In this document: positions 9,575-18,542 of the stretch, one piece after another
Layout: each line of letters opens with the position of its first letter
Numbering within the stretch: position 1 is the first letter of the stretch
Source: an uncultured Porphyromonadaceae bacterium
GTDB taxonomy: Bacteria > Bacteroidota > Bacteroidia > Bacteroidales > Muribaculaceae
DNA length: 64,000 nt
Assembly: GCA_937892215.1 (NCBI GenBank)
Contig: CALAVE010000026.1
Span: forward strand, 3,246 to 67,245
Reading direction: 5' to 3'
Translations under genes and position numbers: made by a program
Notes under the pieces: generated by a model
Database searches by the model: none
What the model was told of the DNA's origin: nothing
What the model saw: only the letters and a program-made list of their open reading frames with translations

Positions 9575-9631
9575 CGCGATGGCATGGCGAGAGAATGTAG
9601 GAGCAGAGCCTGATAACCAATAGAGAGCCGA

Positions 9632-12430
9632 ATGAAAAAGAATTATAAGAAATACATTGAGGCGATAAGTGCAGTGATTCCCTCGGAGCGAATTTATACG
9701 GATGATTTGCGCTGTCTCACATGGGGGACTGACGCCAGTTTCTACCGATTGCTGCCCAAGGTGGTGATACGGAGCGAGAATGAGCAGGAGGTGTCATTCC
9801 TGCTTAAGACCGCATCAGAGATGAAGTTGCCGGTGACGTTCCGCGCCGCGGGTACCAGCCTCTCAGGGCAGTCGGTAACCGATTCGATACTGATAGTTGC
9901 AGGTAAGAATTGGGAAAAATACAGCATTAACGCTGATGCCAGTGCCATAACGTTACAACCCGGAATAGTGGGAAGCCGTGTGGATGAGATACTGCGCCCG
10001 CTGGGCAAGATTTTCCCGCCGGATCCGGCCTCGAAAAATTCGGCTATGGTGGGCGGAATAGTGATGAACAACGCTTCAGGTATGAGTTGCGGCACACACG
10101 CGAACAGCGATAAGGTGCTGCAAAGCATGCGTCTGGTTCTTGCCGACGGTACTATACTGGATACCGGTGATGCCGAGAGCCGAAAGCAATTCAGCGCGAC
10201 TCATGGCGAGTTCATAGGAAAGATAGAGGCACTGCGACAGCGCGTGATGGGCAATCCCGAGCTGGTGGAACGCATTAAGCGCAAGTATTCCATCAAGAAC
10301 GTTACCGGTCTGAATCTTTACCCGCTGATTAGGTTTACCGACCCCTTTGAGATTATATCTCACTTGATGGTGGGCAGCGAAGGGACACTGGGTTTTGCGA
10401 GCGAATTCACGATGCAGACCGGTCACCTCTATAGCCATTCAGCAAGTGCGATGCTATATTTCAGCGAGATGCGTAGCGCCTGCGAGGCGGTGGTGGCGAT
10501 GAAGAACCTGCCGGTGGAGTGCGCTGAGATACTGGACCGCAAGTCGCTGGCATCGGTGAACGACACTACCGGAGAGAACCTGACGGCAGTGCTGGTGCGA
10601 ACCAGCGCCGACAGTGAATCGGAGTTGAGCGCAAATATCGGCATGATAGAACTGCTACTGTCACAGTTTGAACTGTATGTGCCGGCACACTTCACGAGCG
10701 ACCCTAAGGAATATGGGAAATACTGGGCCATCCGCTCCGGGATTTTTCCGAGTGTGGGCGGAACGCGACCGTTAGGCACAACCGTGCTAATAGAGGATGT
10801 GGCATTCCATATCGAAGACCTGCCTGATGCTACGGTGGACCTTGCAAACCTGCTGGTGGAGCACGGTTATGACGACAGTTGCATCTATGGGCATGCCCTT
10901 GAAGGGAACTATCACTTCATCATATCTCAGAGTTTTGATACTGATGAAGAGGTGGCAAAATATCGCCATCTGATGGAGGATATAGTGAAACTGGTGGTGG
11001 ATAAATATGACGGCTCGCTGAAGGCTGAGCACGGAACGGGTCGCAACATGGCACCGTTTGTGCGGAAAGAGTGGGGCGACGAGGCGTGGCAGGTGATGCG
11101 TGAAATCAAGAACATATTCGACCCCGACAATCTGCTCAACCCCGGTGTGATATTCAATGACGACCCTGACTGCTACATAAAGAACACCAAACCTATGCCG
11201 CTCACTAACGACCATGTGGACAAGTGCATAGAGTGCGGATTCTGTGAGGTGAACTGCGTGTCGTGCGGATTTACGCTATCGTCGCGTCAGCGTATAGTGG
11301 CACGCCGAGAGATATCCAGGTTGCAGAAAACAGGAGAGAACAAAGGACGTCTTAAGCGACTGGAGAAGCAATACAAGTATTACGGAGACGAGACTTGTGC
11401 CGCCGACGGACTTTGCTCAATGTCGTGCCCGATGAAGATAAACGTGGGCGATATGACGCATGACATCCGCACCCAAAACATGAGTCCGGATAGCCGTGGA
11501 TACAGGTTTGGCGAATATTGCTCGCGAAAGATGAATACAGTTCGCAAGGGACTGAAAACGCTACTTTATGTGGCGAATGCCGCGCATGCAGTGATGGGCG
11601 ACAATCTGACGGAAAAAACAGGGCGAGCTCTGCACAAGGCGGGGTTACCGCTATGGACCCCGTCATTGCCTAAACCGCACAGGAACAAGAAAGTGCGTCA
11701 GCCCAAGAGCGAAAAGAAGGTGGTGTATTTCCCCAGTTGCCTAAATCAGACTTTCGGGCATTCGAAAGGCGTGAAGCGAGACTTGACCACCGAAGTAGTG
11801 AAATTGCTTAATAAGGCAGGATGGGAAGTGATATTCCCTGAGGGGATGAAGGACCTGTGCTGCGGAATGATATGGGAAAGCAAGGGCATGCCGGTGGTAG
11901 CCAACAGAAAAACGGCTGAGTTGGAAGTAGCGTTACTGACGGCGAGCGAAAACGGGCGTTATCCGGTGGTGTGCGACCAGAGCCCATGCCTGCATCGTAT
12001 GCGTGGGCACATGGAGCGCCTGAAACCTCTGGAATTGCTTGAGTTTATCCATGACTACGTTATGGAAGACCTGAATTTCACGGCGACCGATGAGCCTGTG
12101 GCGCTTCATTTGACCTGTTCATCCCGACTTATGGGCATGAATGACAAGATAATGGAACTGGCGAGGAAGTGCTCCACCGCAGTGCTCGTTCCGGAAGGAG
12201 TGGGTTGCTGCGGTTTTGCCGGCGATAAGGGGATGTTTACCCCCGAACTGAATGAGTACGCTTTGCGCAAATTACGCCGGCAGGTGGAGAAAGCCGGCGT
12301 GAAGCGCGGCTTCTCGAACAGCCGCACGTGTGAGATGGGGTTGACCACCCACAGTGGCGTTCCCTATCAATCGCTTGTGTATCTGATAAATGAATGTACA
12401 ACAACAAAAAACGATAAAAATGGCAAGTAA
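9632..12430 (+). CDS. FAD-linked, Fe-S 2-hydroxyacid oxidase, probable D-lactate dehydrogenase
   Basis: A 932-residue fusion of a GlcD-type flavoprotein with a GlcF-type Fe-S module. The FAD-binding domain has FRAAGTSLSGQSVTD near 71 and KNVTGLNLYPLI near 230; an FAD-oxidase C domain runs to about 470 (EHGTGRNMAPFVRKEWG). Two 4Fe-4S motifs follow, CIECGFCEVNC near 531 and CAADGLCSMSCP near 589. CCG motifs lie near 742 (DLCCGMIWES) and 858 (VGCCGFAGDKG). Proteins of this build oxidise D-lactate or glycolate and pass electrons to the quinone pool. Placed between namZ and murT-murK-murQ, it probably oxidises the D-lactate that MurQ releases from MurNAc-6-P. Glycolate or another 2-hydroxyacid cannot be excluded from sequence. 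Confidence 0.85.
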   Translation: MKKNYKKYIEAISAVIPSERIYTDDLRCLTWGTDASFYRLLPKVVIRSENEQEVSFLLKTASEMKLPVTFRAAGTSLSGQSVTDSILIVAGKNWEKYSINADASAITLQPGIVGSRVDEILRPLGKIFPPDPASKNSAMVGGIVMNNASGMSCGTHANSDKVLQSMRLVLADGTILDTGDAESRKQFSATHGEFIGKIEALRQRVMGNPELVERIKRKYSIKNVTGLNLYPLIRFTDPFEIISHLMVGSEGTLGFASEFTMQTGHLYSHSASAMLYFSEMRSACEAVVAMKNLPVECAEILDRKSLASVNDTTGENLTAVLVRTSADSESELSANIGMIELLLSQFELYVPAHFTSDPKEYGKYWAIRSGIFPSVGGTRPLGTTVLIEDVAFHIEDLPDATVDLANLLVEHGYDDSCIYGHALEGNYHFIISQSFDTDEEVAKYRHLMEDIVKLVVDKYDGSLKAEHGTGRNMAPFVRKEWGDEAWQVMREIKNIFDPDNLLNPGVIFNDDPDCYIKNTKPMPLTNDHVDKCIECGFCEVNCVSCGFTLSSRQRIVARREISRLQKTGENKGRLKRLEKQYKYYGDETCAADGLCSMSCPMKINVGDMTHDIRTQNMSPDSRGYRFGEYCSRKMNTVRKGLKTLLYVANAAHAVMGDNLTEKTGRALHKAGLPLWTPSLPKPHRNKKVRQPKSEKKVVYFPSCLNQTFGHSKGVKRDLTTEVVKLLNKAGWEVIFPEGMKDLCCGMIWESKGMPVVANRKTAELEVALLTASENGRYPVVCDQSPCLHRMRGHMERLKPLELLEFIHDYVMEDLNFTATDEPVALHLTCSSRLMGMNDKIMELARKCSTAVLVPEGVGCCGFAGDKGMFTPELNEYALRKLRRQVEKAGVKRGFSNSRTCEMGLTTHSGVPYQSLVYLINECTTTKNDKNGK

Positions 12431-13577
12431 ATCACAACGAGTTCTGGCGCTCGACATTCTGCGCGGAATCACAATAGCGGGAATGCTGCTTGTGAATAAC
12501 CCCGGCTCGTGGGGGCACTTGTACGCACCGCTGGCGCATGCGGAGTGGATAGGTCTCACCCCAACCGACCTGGTGTTCCCGTTCTTTATGTTTGTAATGG
12601 GAGTTTCCATGTATTTCTCACTGAAGAAGTATCAGTTCACTCTAAGCGGTAAGTTGCTGTGGAAGATAGTTCGGCGGACCGTAATCCTGTTTTTGATTGG
12701 CTGGGCTGTGGGCATATTCGCGCGGTTTGTCTATGGGCTATCGGGTGATAAGACGGTGAGTGAAATACTGGAGAATCTGGACACCCTTCGTGCGCTGGGC
12801 GTGTTCCAGCGCTTGGCTCTGGTGTATTTCTTCGGGTCGATGATTGCAGTACTGTGCAAGCACAAGTTCATACCGTGGATAATAGCCCTGATTCTGGTGG
12901 CATATGCCTTTATACTGGGCTTGGGGCATGGATATGAATTCAGCCTTGATAACATAATTGCCCGTATTGACCTGAGTGTGCTGGGCGAGAAGCATCTCTA
13001 TACAGAGACTGTGGATGGCGTGACACTGCCAATCGACCCCGAGGGTCTGCTGAGCACCCTCCCATGCATCGCGCATGTTCTGATAGGATTCATGGTGGGA
13101 AAAATTATCATGCAGACCCATAATCATGCAGACCGAATCAGTAAACTGCTGCTGACCGGATTCATATTGATGCTCAGCGGGTGGCTTTTGAGTTACGGTA
13201 TTCCAGTGGGCAAGAAGATGTGGTCGTCGACCTTTGTGCTGATTACTTGCGGTCTGGCGATGAGCATTCTGGCGCTGCTTATCCATGTGGTGGATGTGAA
13301 AGGCAAAAAACGCTGGAGCCGGTTCTTTGAGGCATTCGGTGTGAACCCGCTGATGCTGTATCTGTGCGGAACCGTGCTGGCAATAGTGTTTGGCGCTGTG
13401 CCGCTGTGGTATGATGCAGAGGGTGCGAAGGTGACCGTACACAGCCTTGTCTATGACGGACTTTTGGACATATTCCAGCCGAAGACGGCCTCGTGCCTAT
13501 ACGCAATCTTGTTTGTGTGCCTTAACTGGGTGCTGGGGTACGTGTTGTACAAGAAGAAAATCTATGTGAAAATTTAA
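12420..13577 (+). CDS. murT: DUF5009/COG4299 membrane protein, probable MurNAc transporter MurT
   Basis: An integral membrane protein with about 10 helices. The N-terminus SQRVLALDILRGITIAGML and LTPTDLVFPFFMFVMGVSM mark the DUF5009 family, which also resembles heparan-alpha-glucosaminide N-acetyltransferase. The start chosen is ATG 12420, overlapping the upstream stop by 11 bases; an in-frame ATG at 12390 would extend it by ten residues. The gene order transporter, BadF-type kinase, MurQ matches the three-gene MurNAc-utilisation cluster of Tannerella forsythia (Tanf_08375-08385), where the first gene is needed for MurNAc uptake. The MurT name rests on that synteny plus my recollection of the family, so an acetyltransferase activity remains possible. 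Confidence 0.75.
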   Translation: MASKSQRVLALDILRGITIAGMLLVNNPGSWGHLYAPLAHAEWIGLTPTDLVFPFFMFVMGVSMYFSLKKYQFTLSGKLLWKIVRRTVILFLIGWAVGIFARFVYGLSGDKTVSEILENLDTLRALGVFQRLALVYFFGSMIAVLCKHKFIPWIIALILVAYAFILGLGHGYEFSLDNIIARIDLSVLGEKHLYTETVDGVTLPIDPEGLLSTLPCIAHVLIGFMVGKIIMQTHNHADRISKLLLTGFILMLSGWLLSYGIPVGKKMWSSTFVLITCGLAMSILALLIHVVDVKGKKRWSRFFEAFGVNPLMLYLCGTVLAIVFGAVPLWYDAEGAKVTVHSLVYDGLLDIFQPKTASCLYAILFVCLNWVLGYVLYKKKIYVKI

Positions 13578-13597
13578 CTATAAAAATATAAGGACTT

Positions 13598-14440
13598 ATG
13601 ATTCTGATAGCAGATTGCGGGTCAACCAAGATAGATTGGTGCCTGATTAACGGAAAAGAGAAGGTGGCGCAGATATTCACCACCGGTATGAATGCATTGC
13701 TCATGACAGAGGCAGAAATGACTGAGCGAATAAAGACAGAGTTGCTGCCTCACATTCGCGGATATAAGGTGACCGAGGTTTACTATTATGGAGCCGGAAT
13801 AATATCTGATGAGATAAAAAGTCAGGTTATAAACGCGATAAAGGCCAATATTCCCACGGCAGAGAAGGTGGAGGTGGACAGTGACTTGCTGGCTGCGGCG
13901 CGCGCACTGTGCGGTCACAAGCCCGGTATCGCATGTATTCTGGGCACAGGCTCGAACTCGTGCTACTACGATGGCGAAAAGGTGGTGGACAACGTGTCGC
14001 CACTGGGCTATATACTGGGCGATGAGGGCAGTGGTGCCGTTCTGGGCAAACTGCTCGTGGGTGATGTGTTGAAGAAACAGTTGCCGGAGCACCTGTGTGA
14101 AAAGTTCCTAAAGGAATATGACCTGGACAGGACCAAGATAATCACAGCCGTGTATCGCCAACCGGCCGCCAACCGTTTCCTTGCCCAGTTCGCCCCGTTC
14201 CTGGAGCATAATATCCATGAGCCGTCGATACGCGCCATAGTGTTCCGCTCATTCACCGACTTCTTCGTGCGAAACGTGGAGAGTTATCCCAACTATAAGG
14301 ACCTGCCGTGCAACTTTGTGGGGTCAATAGCTCTGCTGGAAAAGGACGTGCTGAAAGAGGCCGCCGCCGCACGCGGAATAACCATAGGAAACATAATTCA
14401 GGATCCTATGGAGGGACTTATCGTGTATCATTCAAATTAA
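13598..14440 (+). CDS. murK: BadF/BadG-type amino-sugar kinase, probable MurNAc kinase MurK
   Basis: A 280-residue cytosolic kinase of the BadF/BadG/BcrA/BcrD ATPase family (ASKHA fold). The phosphate-1 loop is IADCGSTKIDWCL at residues 3-15. The phosphate-2 loop is CILGTGSNSC near 112, and the adenosine region includes LGYILGDEGSGAVLGK. This family includes N-acetylglucosamine kinases and MurK, which makes the 6-phosphates of MurNAc and GlcNAc. Its position, 20 bases after murT and 23 before murQ, points to MurNAc-6-P formation. Activity on GlcNAc as well is likely from the family but is not shown by sequence. Confidence 0.85.
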   Translation: MILIADCGSTKIDWCLINGKEKVAQIFTTGMNALLMTEAEMTERIKTELLPHIRGYKVTEVYYYGAGIISDEIKSQVINAIKANIPTAEKVEVDSDLLAAARALCGHKPGIACILGTGSNSCYYDGEKVVDNVSPLGYILGDEGSGAVLGKLLVGDVLKKQLPEHLCEKFLKEYDLDRTKIITAVYRQPAANRFLAQFAPFLEHNIHEPSIRAIVFRSFTDFFVRNVESYPNYKDLPCNFVGSIALLEKDVLKEAAAARGITIGNIIQDPMEGLIVYHSN

Positions 14441-14463
14441 TAGCGTTTTAAGAAATAGCAGTT

Positions 14464-15282
14464 ATGTCATTTGTAAAGATAAGTGAGCAGCCGTCGCTCT
14501 ATAATGACTTGGAAAAGAAGAGCGTTCATGAGTTGCTTACGGAAATAAACAGGGAAGACCACAAGGTGGCCGACGCAGTGGAGAAAGCCATTCCGCAGAT
14601 AGAGCGTCTGGTGACCGGCATAGTGGAGCGTATGCGCCGCGGCGGCCGTATATTCTATATGGGAGCCGGGACGTCGGGGCGACTGGGAGTGCTTGACGCG
14701 AGCGAGATACCGCCCACATTCGGGATGGCCCCGGGATGGATAATAGGCATTATAGCCGGAGGAGACACTGCGCTGAGGAATGCCGTGGAGAATGCCGAGG
14801 ACGACACGGATCAGGCGTGGAAGGACCTGCTGGAATATGGCATTAATGATAAGGACACGGTGATAGGCATAGCCGCATCGGGTACAACCCCTTATGTGAT
14901 AGGGGCTTTGCGCGATGCCCGTGCCCATGGGTGCCTCACGGCATGTGTCACGAGCAACCCCGACGCGCCGGTGAGCGAGGTGGCCGAGATTGCCATAGAA
15001 ATGATAGTGGGTCCGGAGTATGTGACCGGAAGTTCGCGCATGAAGTCGGGTACAGGACAGAAACTTATCTGTAACATGATTTCCACGAGCGTGATGATTA
15101 AGATGGGTCGCGTGAAAGGCAACAAGATGGTGAACATGCAGCTCACCAACAAGAAACTTGTGGACCGCGGCACCAGAATGGTAGTGGAGGAACTTGGGCT
15201 GAGTTATGAGGCAGCCAAGCGCTTGCTTCTGCTTCACGGCTCGGTGAAGAAAGCGGTGGACGCGTATCGGAATCAGGAATAA
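14464..15282 (+). CDS. murQ: N-acetylmuramic acid 6-phosphate etherase
   Basis: A 272-residue SIS-domain enzyme that cleaves the lactyl ether of MurNAc-6-P, giving GlcNAc-6-P and D-lactate. Family motifs are clear: GAGTSGRLGVLDASEIPPTF near 62, NAEDDTDQAWKDL near 100, AASGTTPYVIGAL near 137 and TGSSRMKSGTGQK near 188. It is about 25 residues shorter than E. coli MurQ at the C-terminus, which is common in Bacteroidota. It follows murK by 23 bases and is followed after 9 bases by an SGNH hydrolase. Its two products link to amino-sugar metabolism and to the Fe-S D-lactate dehydrogenase of the same operon. Confidence 0.93.
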   Translation: MSFVKISEQPSLYNDLEKKSVHELLTEINREDHKVADAVEKAIPQIERLVTGIVERMRRGGRIFYMGAGTSGRLGVLDASEIPPTFGMAPGWIIGIIAGGDTALRNAVENAEDDTDQAWKDLLEYGINDKDTVIGIAASGTTPYVIGALRDARAHGCLTACVTSNPDAPVSEVAEIAIEMIVGPEYVTGSSRMKSGTGQKLICNMISTSVMIKMGRVKGNKMVNMQLTNKKLVDRGTRMVVEELGLSYEAAKRLLLLHGSVKKAVDAYRNQE

Positions 15283-15291
15283 AACGCAGGT

Positions 15292-15954
15292 ATGAGCGAG
15301 ATTAAAAGACTGACACTTGTGGTAGTGGCTATGATGGCACTGGCCGTGGCTACGGCCCAGGAGGCAAAGTATGACGCTTACTATTACCGTCGCGTCACGT
15401 TGTTTGAGCAGTTGCCCATAACCAAAAGCGATATAGTGTTTCTGGGCAACAGCCTCACGGACGGTGCCGAGTGGAACGAACTACTGGGAAACCGTCACAT
15501 TAAGAATCGTGGCATAGTGGGCGACATAGTTCAGGGTTACATTGACCGCCTTGACCCCATACTGAAGGGCCAGCCGAAGAAAATCTTCATCATGGGCGGT
15601 GTGAATGATATCTCTCATGACGTGGATGCCGACAGTATAGCCAGAGTGACGGAGAAACTGATAACACTTATTAAGCAGGCGTCGCCACGAACCAAGATAT
15701 ACTTGCAGAGCCTGTTGCCGTTTAATAACGACGTGCGGATGTGGAAGTTGCTGAAAGACCGCGAATACGTGGTGAGAGAGGCCAATGTGCTACTTGAGCA
15801 GGTGGCTCAGAGGCAGGGTGTGACATGGATTAACCTGTATCCGCTGATGGTGGATGGAGACGGGAAGCTGAAACGAGAGTACACCAACGACGGACTTCAC
15901 CTTATGGGCAAGGCCTACCTTGTGTGGCGCGACGTGCTAAAGAAATATATCTAA
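15292..15954 (+). CDS. Exported SGNH/GDSL-family hydrolase
   Basis: A 220-residue protein with a signal peptide ending near TAQEAKYD. The four SGNH blocks are visible: FLGNSLTDG near 44 with the nucleophile Ser, RGIVGDIV near 68 for the Gly, GGVNDIS near 101 for the Asn, and NDGLHLMGKAY near 203 for the Asp-x-x-His pair. It is a periplasmic esterase. The substrate is not identifiable, but the position 9 bases after murQ suggests deacetylation of O-acetylated wall sugars or another step that exposes glycan to NamZ. It is probably the last gene of the operon that began at 111. Confidence 0.85.
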   Translation: MSEIKRLTLVVVAMMALAVATAQEAKYDAYYYRRVTLFEQLPITKSDIVFLGNSLTDGAEWNELLGNRHIKNRGIVGDIVQGYIDRLDPILKGQPKKIFIMGGVNDISHDVDADSIARVTEKLITLIKQASPRTKIYLQSLLPFNNDVRMWKLLKDREYVVREANVLLEQVAQRQGVTWINLYPLMVDGDGKLKREYTNDGLHLMGKAYLVWRDVLKKYI

Positions 15955-16030
15955 GTTGAGAAGGCTTAACTTGCTATCTTTTAGATTAAAAAGAAATTAT
16001 TTAGGTTTAAAAGAATAAAATATCCGGATT

Positions 16031-16546
16031 ATGAAGAAGACTTTATTTACAGTGGTGCTTGCGCTGGTTTCGGTAATAGCCATTAATGCTCAGAGCCTGA
16101 CCGGCAAGCAGTGGTGCACAATGCTTGGCGACGAGGATGGAGAAAGCGTGGCCGTGGCGTTGACGTTCAATAATAATGGCACCTGTGAACTGCTTATAGC
16201 GGCTCAGCAAGAGATGAAGGAGGATGGTGTGCCCATCACCTTAGTGGCAGGACTGACAGTCCCCGGAACTTATACCCGAAAGGATAAAGACCTGAGGATA
16301 GCACTTAACAACGCAAAGGCTGAAGCAGAAATTGACTATGAGGTCAAGGGGCTGAACGCAAAGGCTAAGGCTGCTCTTGATAAGGAGATCAGGCCATCGC
16401 TTAAGGCATTGGAGGGTGAATTCAAGAAAGAAATGCTGAAAGAGATGCCCAAAATGGATAACATGAAGATAGTTACACTGGAGAATCAGAGGCTAATCCT
16501 GAAGGACAGCACGGGCGCGAAGATGACATTCTATGCCGAGAAATAA
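16031..16546 (+). CDS. Small secreted protein, lipocalin-like DUF family of Bacteroidales
   Basis: A 171-residue protein with a clear signal peptide (KTLLFTV-like core, ending NAQSLTG). The mature part has beta-strand-rich segments (VALTFNNNGTCELLI, TLENQRLILKDSTGAKMTFY) around a charged helical middle, similar to the lipid-binding or lipocalin-like small proteins common in Bacteroidales. No catalytic motif is visible. It lies 76 bases beyond the SGNH gene, with only a weak promoter-like TATCTTTT at 15975-15982, so it may be co-transcribed with the operon or separate. The function is unknown. Confidence 0.7.
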   Translation: MKKTLFTVVLALVSVIAINAQSLTGKQWCTMLGDEDGESVAVALTFNNNGTCELLIAAQQEMKEDGVPITLVAGLTVPGTYTRKDKDLRIALNNAKAEAEIDYEVKGLNAKAKAALDKEIRPSLKALEGEFKKEMLKEMPKMDNMKIVTLENQRLILKDSTGAKMTFYAEK

Positions 16547-16604
16547 TGTGCCGCGCACTGCGTAGGTGCTGCAAGGTAGCACAGTTTTATAGAGATGCAT
16601 TAAA

Positions 16605-16786
16605 CCCGAATCGGTCATTAGGCCGACGGAATGTTAATTATAAAGTCTATTTATTCCATAACAGTTTTCTTCTGGAATCTTGCTTCAGAAATTGTCTCGC
16701 CATAGCCCGCTATGCCTTCGACAATCTCTTCGCAACCTTCTCAAAATAAAATCTGTTCTGACATAAATCCTAATGACCGAATCGGG
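16605..16786. repeat. Inverted-repeat-bounded intergenic element, copy 1
   Basis: About 182 bases bounded by imperfect 18-base inverted repeats (16605-16622 and 16769-16786, 17 of 18 matching). The interior has nested hairpin potential, with ATTGTC/GACAAT around CATAG-CCCG-CTATG. A 28-base block at 16621-16648 recurs without change at 38205-38232, and a 17-base block at 16759-16775 recurs at 38258-38274. No protein is encoded. A MITE-like or REP-like dispersed element fits best. Confidence 0.6.
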
Positions 16787-16828
16787 TTAAAGCAATTAGG
16801 CTGACTGAAGTCAGCCTAATTGCTTTAA
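16787..16828. terminator. Bidirectional terminator between convergent genes
   Basis: A perfect 19-base stem (16787-16805 with 16810-16828) and a TGAA loop. The stem begins TTAA and ends TTAA, so each strand has a short A/T flank. It lies between the plus-strand secreted protein and the minus-strand AspT/YidE transporter, directly beside the inverted-repeat element. Confidence 0.75.
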
Positions 16829-16846
16829 GTGCAAGCGATGGCTCTG

Positions 16847-18523
16847 TCAGGCCAGGGCGAGGATTAGAATCTGTGCTGAGATTACCCTGAGGAACATTGT
16901 GAGAGGATAGACAGTGGAATAGGCTACGGCGGGAGCGTCGTTGCCGGCTGTCTTGTTGGCATAAGAGAGAGCCGGAGGGTCGGTGAGGGCGCCAGACATA
17001 AGGCCCATAATGGAGCAGTAATTCAGTTTGAATTTGCTCCGAGCCACGAAACCCACAATGAGAAGCGGGAAGAAAGTGATGAGGAAACCGTAGAGCACCC
17101 ACGATGCGCCTCGGCTGTTGAATACGGTGGAAGCGAAGTCGCCACCAGCGGCTATTCCCACAGAAGCGAGGAAGAGGCAGATGCCAAGTTCCCGCAGAAG
17201 CAGATTGGCACTTGAAGAAGTGTAGGTGACAAGTTTGATTTTATATCCCCAGCGGCTGAGTAGGATGGCTACGATGAGCGGTCCTCCGGCGAGACCGAGT
17301 TTCATGGGGACGGTCATGCCCGGGAACATCATGGGGATGGAGCCGACGAGGATACCCACGAGAATACCCAGGAACATGGTGAACATGTTAGGCTCGTTGA
17401 GTCGGCGCATGGAGTTTCCAAGTTTTTCGGCGAGTCGATTGATGTCGTCGAGGTTTCCTACGACGGTGATGCGGTCTCCCACCTGAAGGCCCAGGTTGGG
17501 ACTTGCAAGGAGGTCGAGCCCTGCACGATTGACTCGCGTGGCATTAACCTTGTATCCGGCGCGGAGGCGCAGAGAGCCCAGTTTTTTGCCAGACAGTTCA
17601 CTCTTGGTGACCAGAATGCGGCGCGAAACCACTTGAGTGGGCTCCGCTTTCCAGTCCATATCCACCTGAGGGCCGATTACGGCATCGAAAATTTCCTCGT
17701 CTTGCTCCGACATGACGATGAGCATGAGGTCATTTTCCTCAATTTTGGTTTCCGATTTGGGGATGATGATGGTGCCATCGTTTTTCTTCATTCGTGAGAT
17801 GACGAAGTTGTGGTCAATGATGTTGTGCAGACTCAGTATATTACGGTTGAAAATGAGTTTGTTAGTGACCTTGTAGGTGAGTACGTGCGGGTGGAGTTGG
17901 CTCTGATTGTTTTCGTCTTCGATGGATTGAGCCTCTTTTCCGATATTGATTTTGAAGATAGCGCGGATAATAATCATGGCGAGAATGATGCCCACAACGC
18001 CAAGCGGATATGCCGCGGCGTATCCCATGGACATGGCCTCGTTGAGCCCACTTGCAGCCTGTCCCTGCTGCTCGATGAGAGTCTGCTGAGCCGCACCGAG
18101 TCCTGGAGTATTAGTGACGGCCCCTGAGAGGATTCCCACCATTTCGTTGAAATGAATGCCATCGTCGAAGAAGAAGATTGTTAAGGCAATAATGATATTG
18201 AGCGCGATGATGACAAGGGCCAGCCCGTTCAAAATCAGTCCACCTTCCTTGAATGACGAGAAGAAAGACGGTCCCACCTGCAGACCAATGGAGAAAATGA
18301 ACAGGATTAGCCCAAATTCCTGGACGAACTTGAGGATGCTCTCATCGACTTGCAAACCGAAGTGCCCGATAAGGATTCCCACAAACAGGACGAAGGTGGC
18401 ACCGAGAGAGATGCCGAAGAATCGTACTTTGCCGAGTATGACGCCCAACATAATTACGAGGGCGTAGATGAATATAGCGTGTGCTATGCCGTTGCCGTTA
18501 ACAAGTTCGATTAGCCATTCCAT
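16847..18523 (-). CDS. AspT/YidE-type membrane exchanger with two TrkA-C (RCK-C) domains
   Basis: A 558-residue inner-membrane protein. Two blocks of about five helices each (residues 1-185 and 375-558) flank a soluble middle with two TrkA-C domains. Their signatures are MKKNDGTIIIPKSETKIEEN and LGLQVGDRITVVGNLDDINR, a build shared with the aspartate:alanine exchanger AspT and E. coli YidE/YbjL. TrkA-C domains bind small ligands and often gate transport. The substrate is not predictable from sequence. It is followed by a HAD phosphatase 19 bases upstream on the same strand, so the two may share a transcript. Confidence 0.87.
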   Translation of the reverse strand: MEWLIELVNGNGIAHAIFIYALVIMLGVILGKVRFFGISLGATFVLFVGILIGHFGLQVDESILKFVQEFGLILFIFSIGLQVGPSFFSSFKEGGLILNGLALVIIALNIIIALTIFFFDDGIHFNEMVGILSGAVTNTPGLGAAQQTLIEQQGQAASGLNEAMSMGYAAAYPLGVVGIILAMIIIRAIFKINIGKEAQSIEDENNQSQLHPHVLTYKVTNKLIFNRNILSLHNIIDHNFVISRMKKNDGTIIIPKSETKIEENDLMLIVMSEQDEEIFDAVIGPQVDMDWKAEPTQVVSRRILVTKSELSGKKLGSLRLRAGYKVNATRVNRAGLDLLASPNLGLQVGDRITVVGNLDDINRLAEKLGNSMRRLNEPNMFTMFLGILVGILVGSIPMMFPGMTVPMKLGLAGGPLIVAILLSRWGYKIKLVTYTSSSANLLLRELGICLFLASVGIAAGGDFASTVFNSRGASWVLYGFLITFFPLLIVGFVARSKFKLNYCSIMGLMSGALTDPPALSYANKTAGNDAPAVAYSTVYPLTMFLRVISAQILILALA

Positions 18524-18542
18524 AAAGTTACTGTTTATGATT

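Noticed and set aside
16546..16749. 67-codon frame after the small secreted protein
   Set aside because: It consists of the inverted-repeat element, which recurs elsewhere without the frame.
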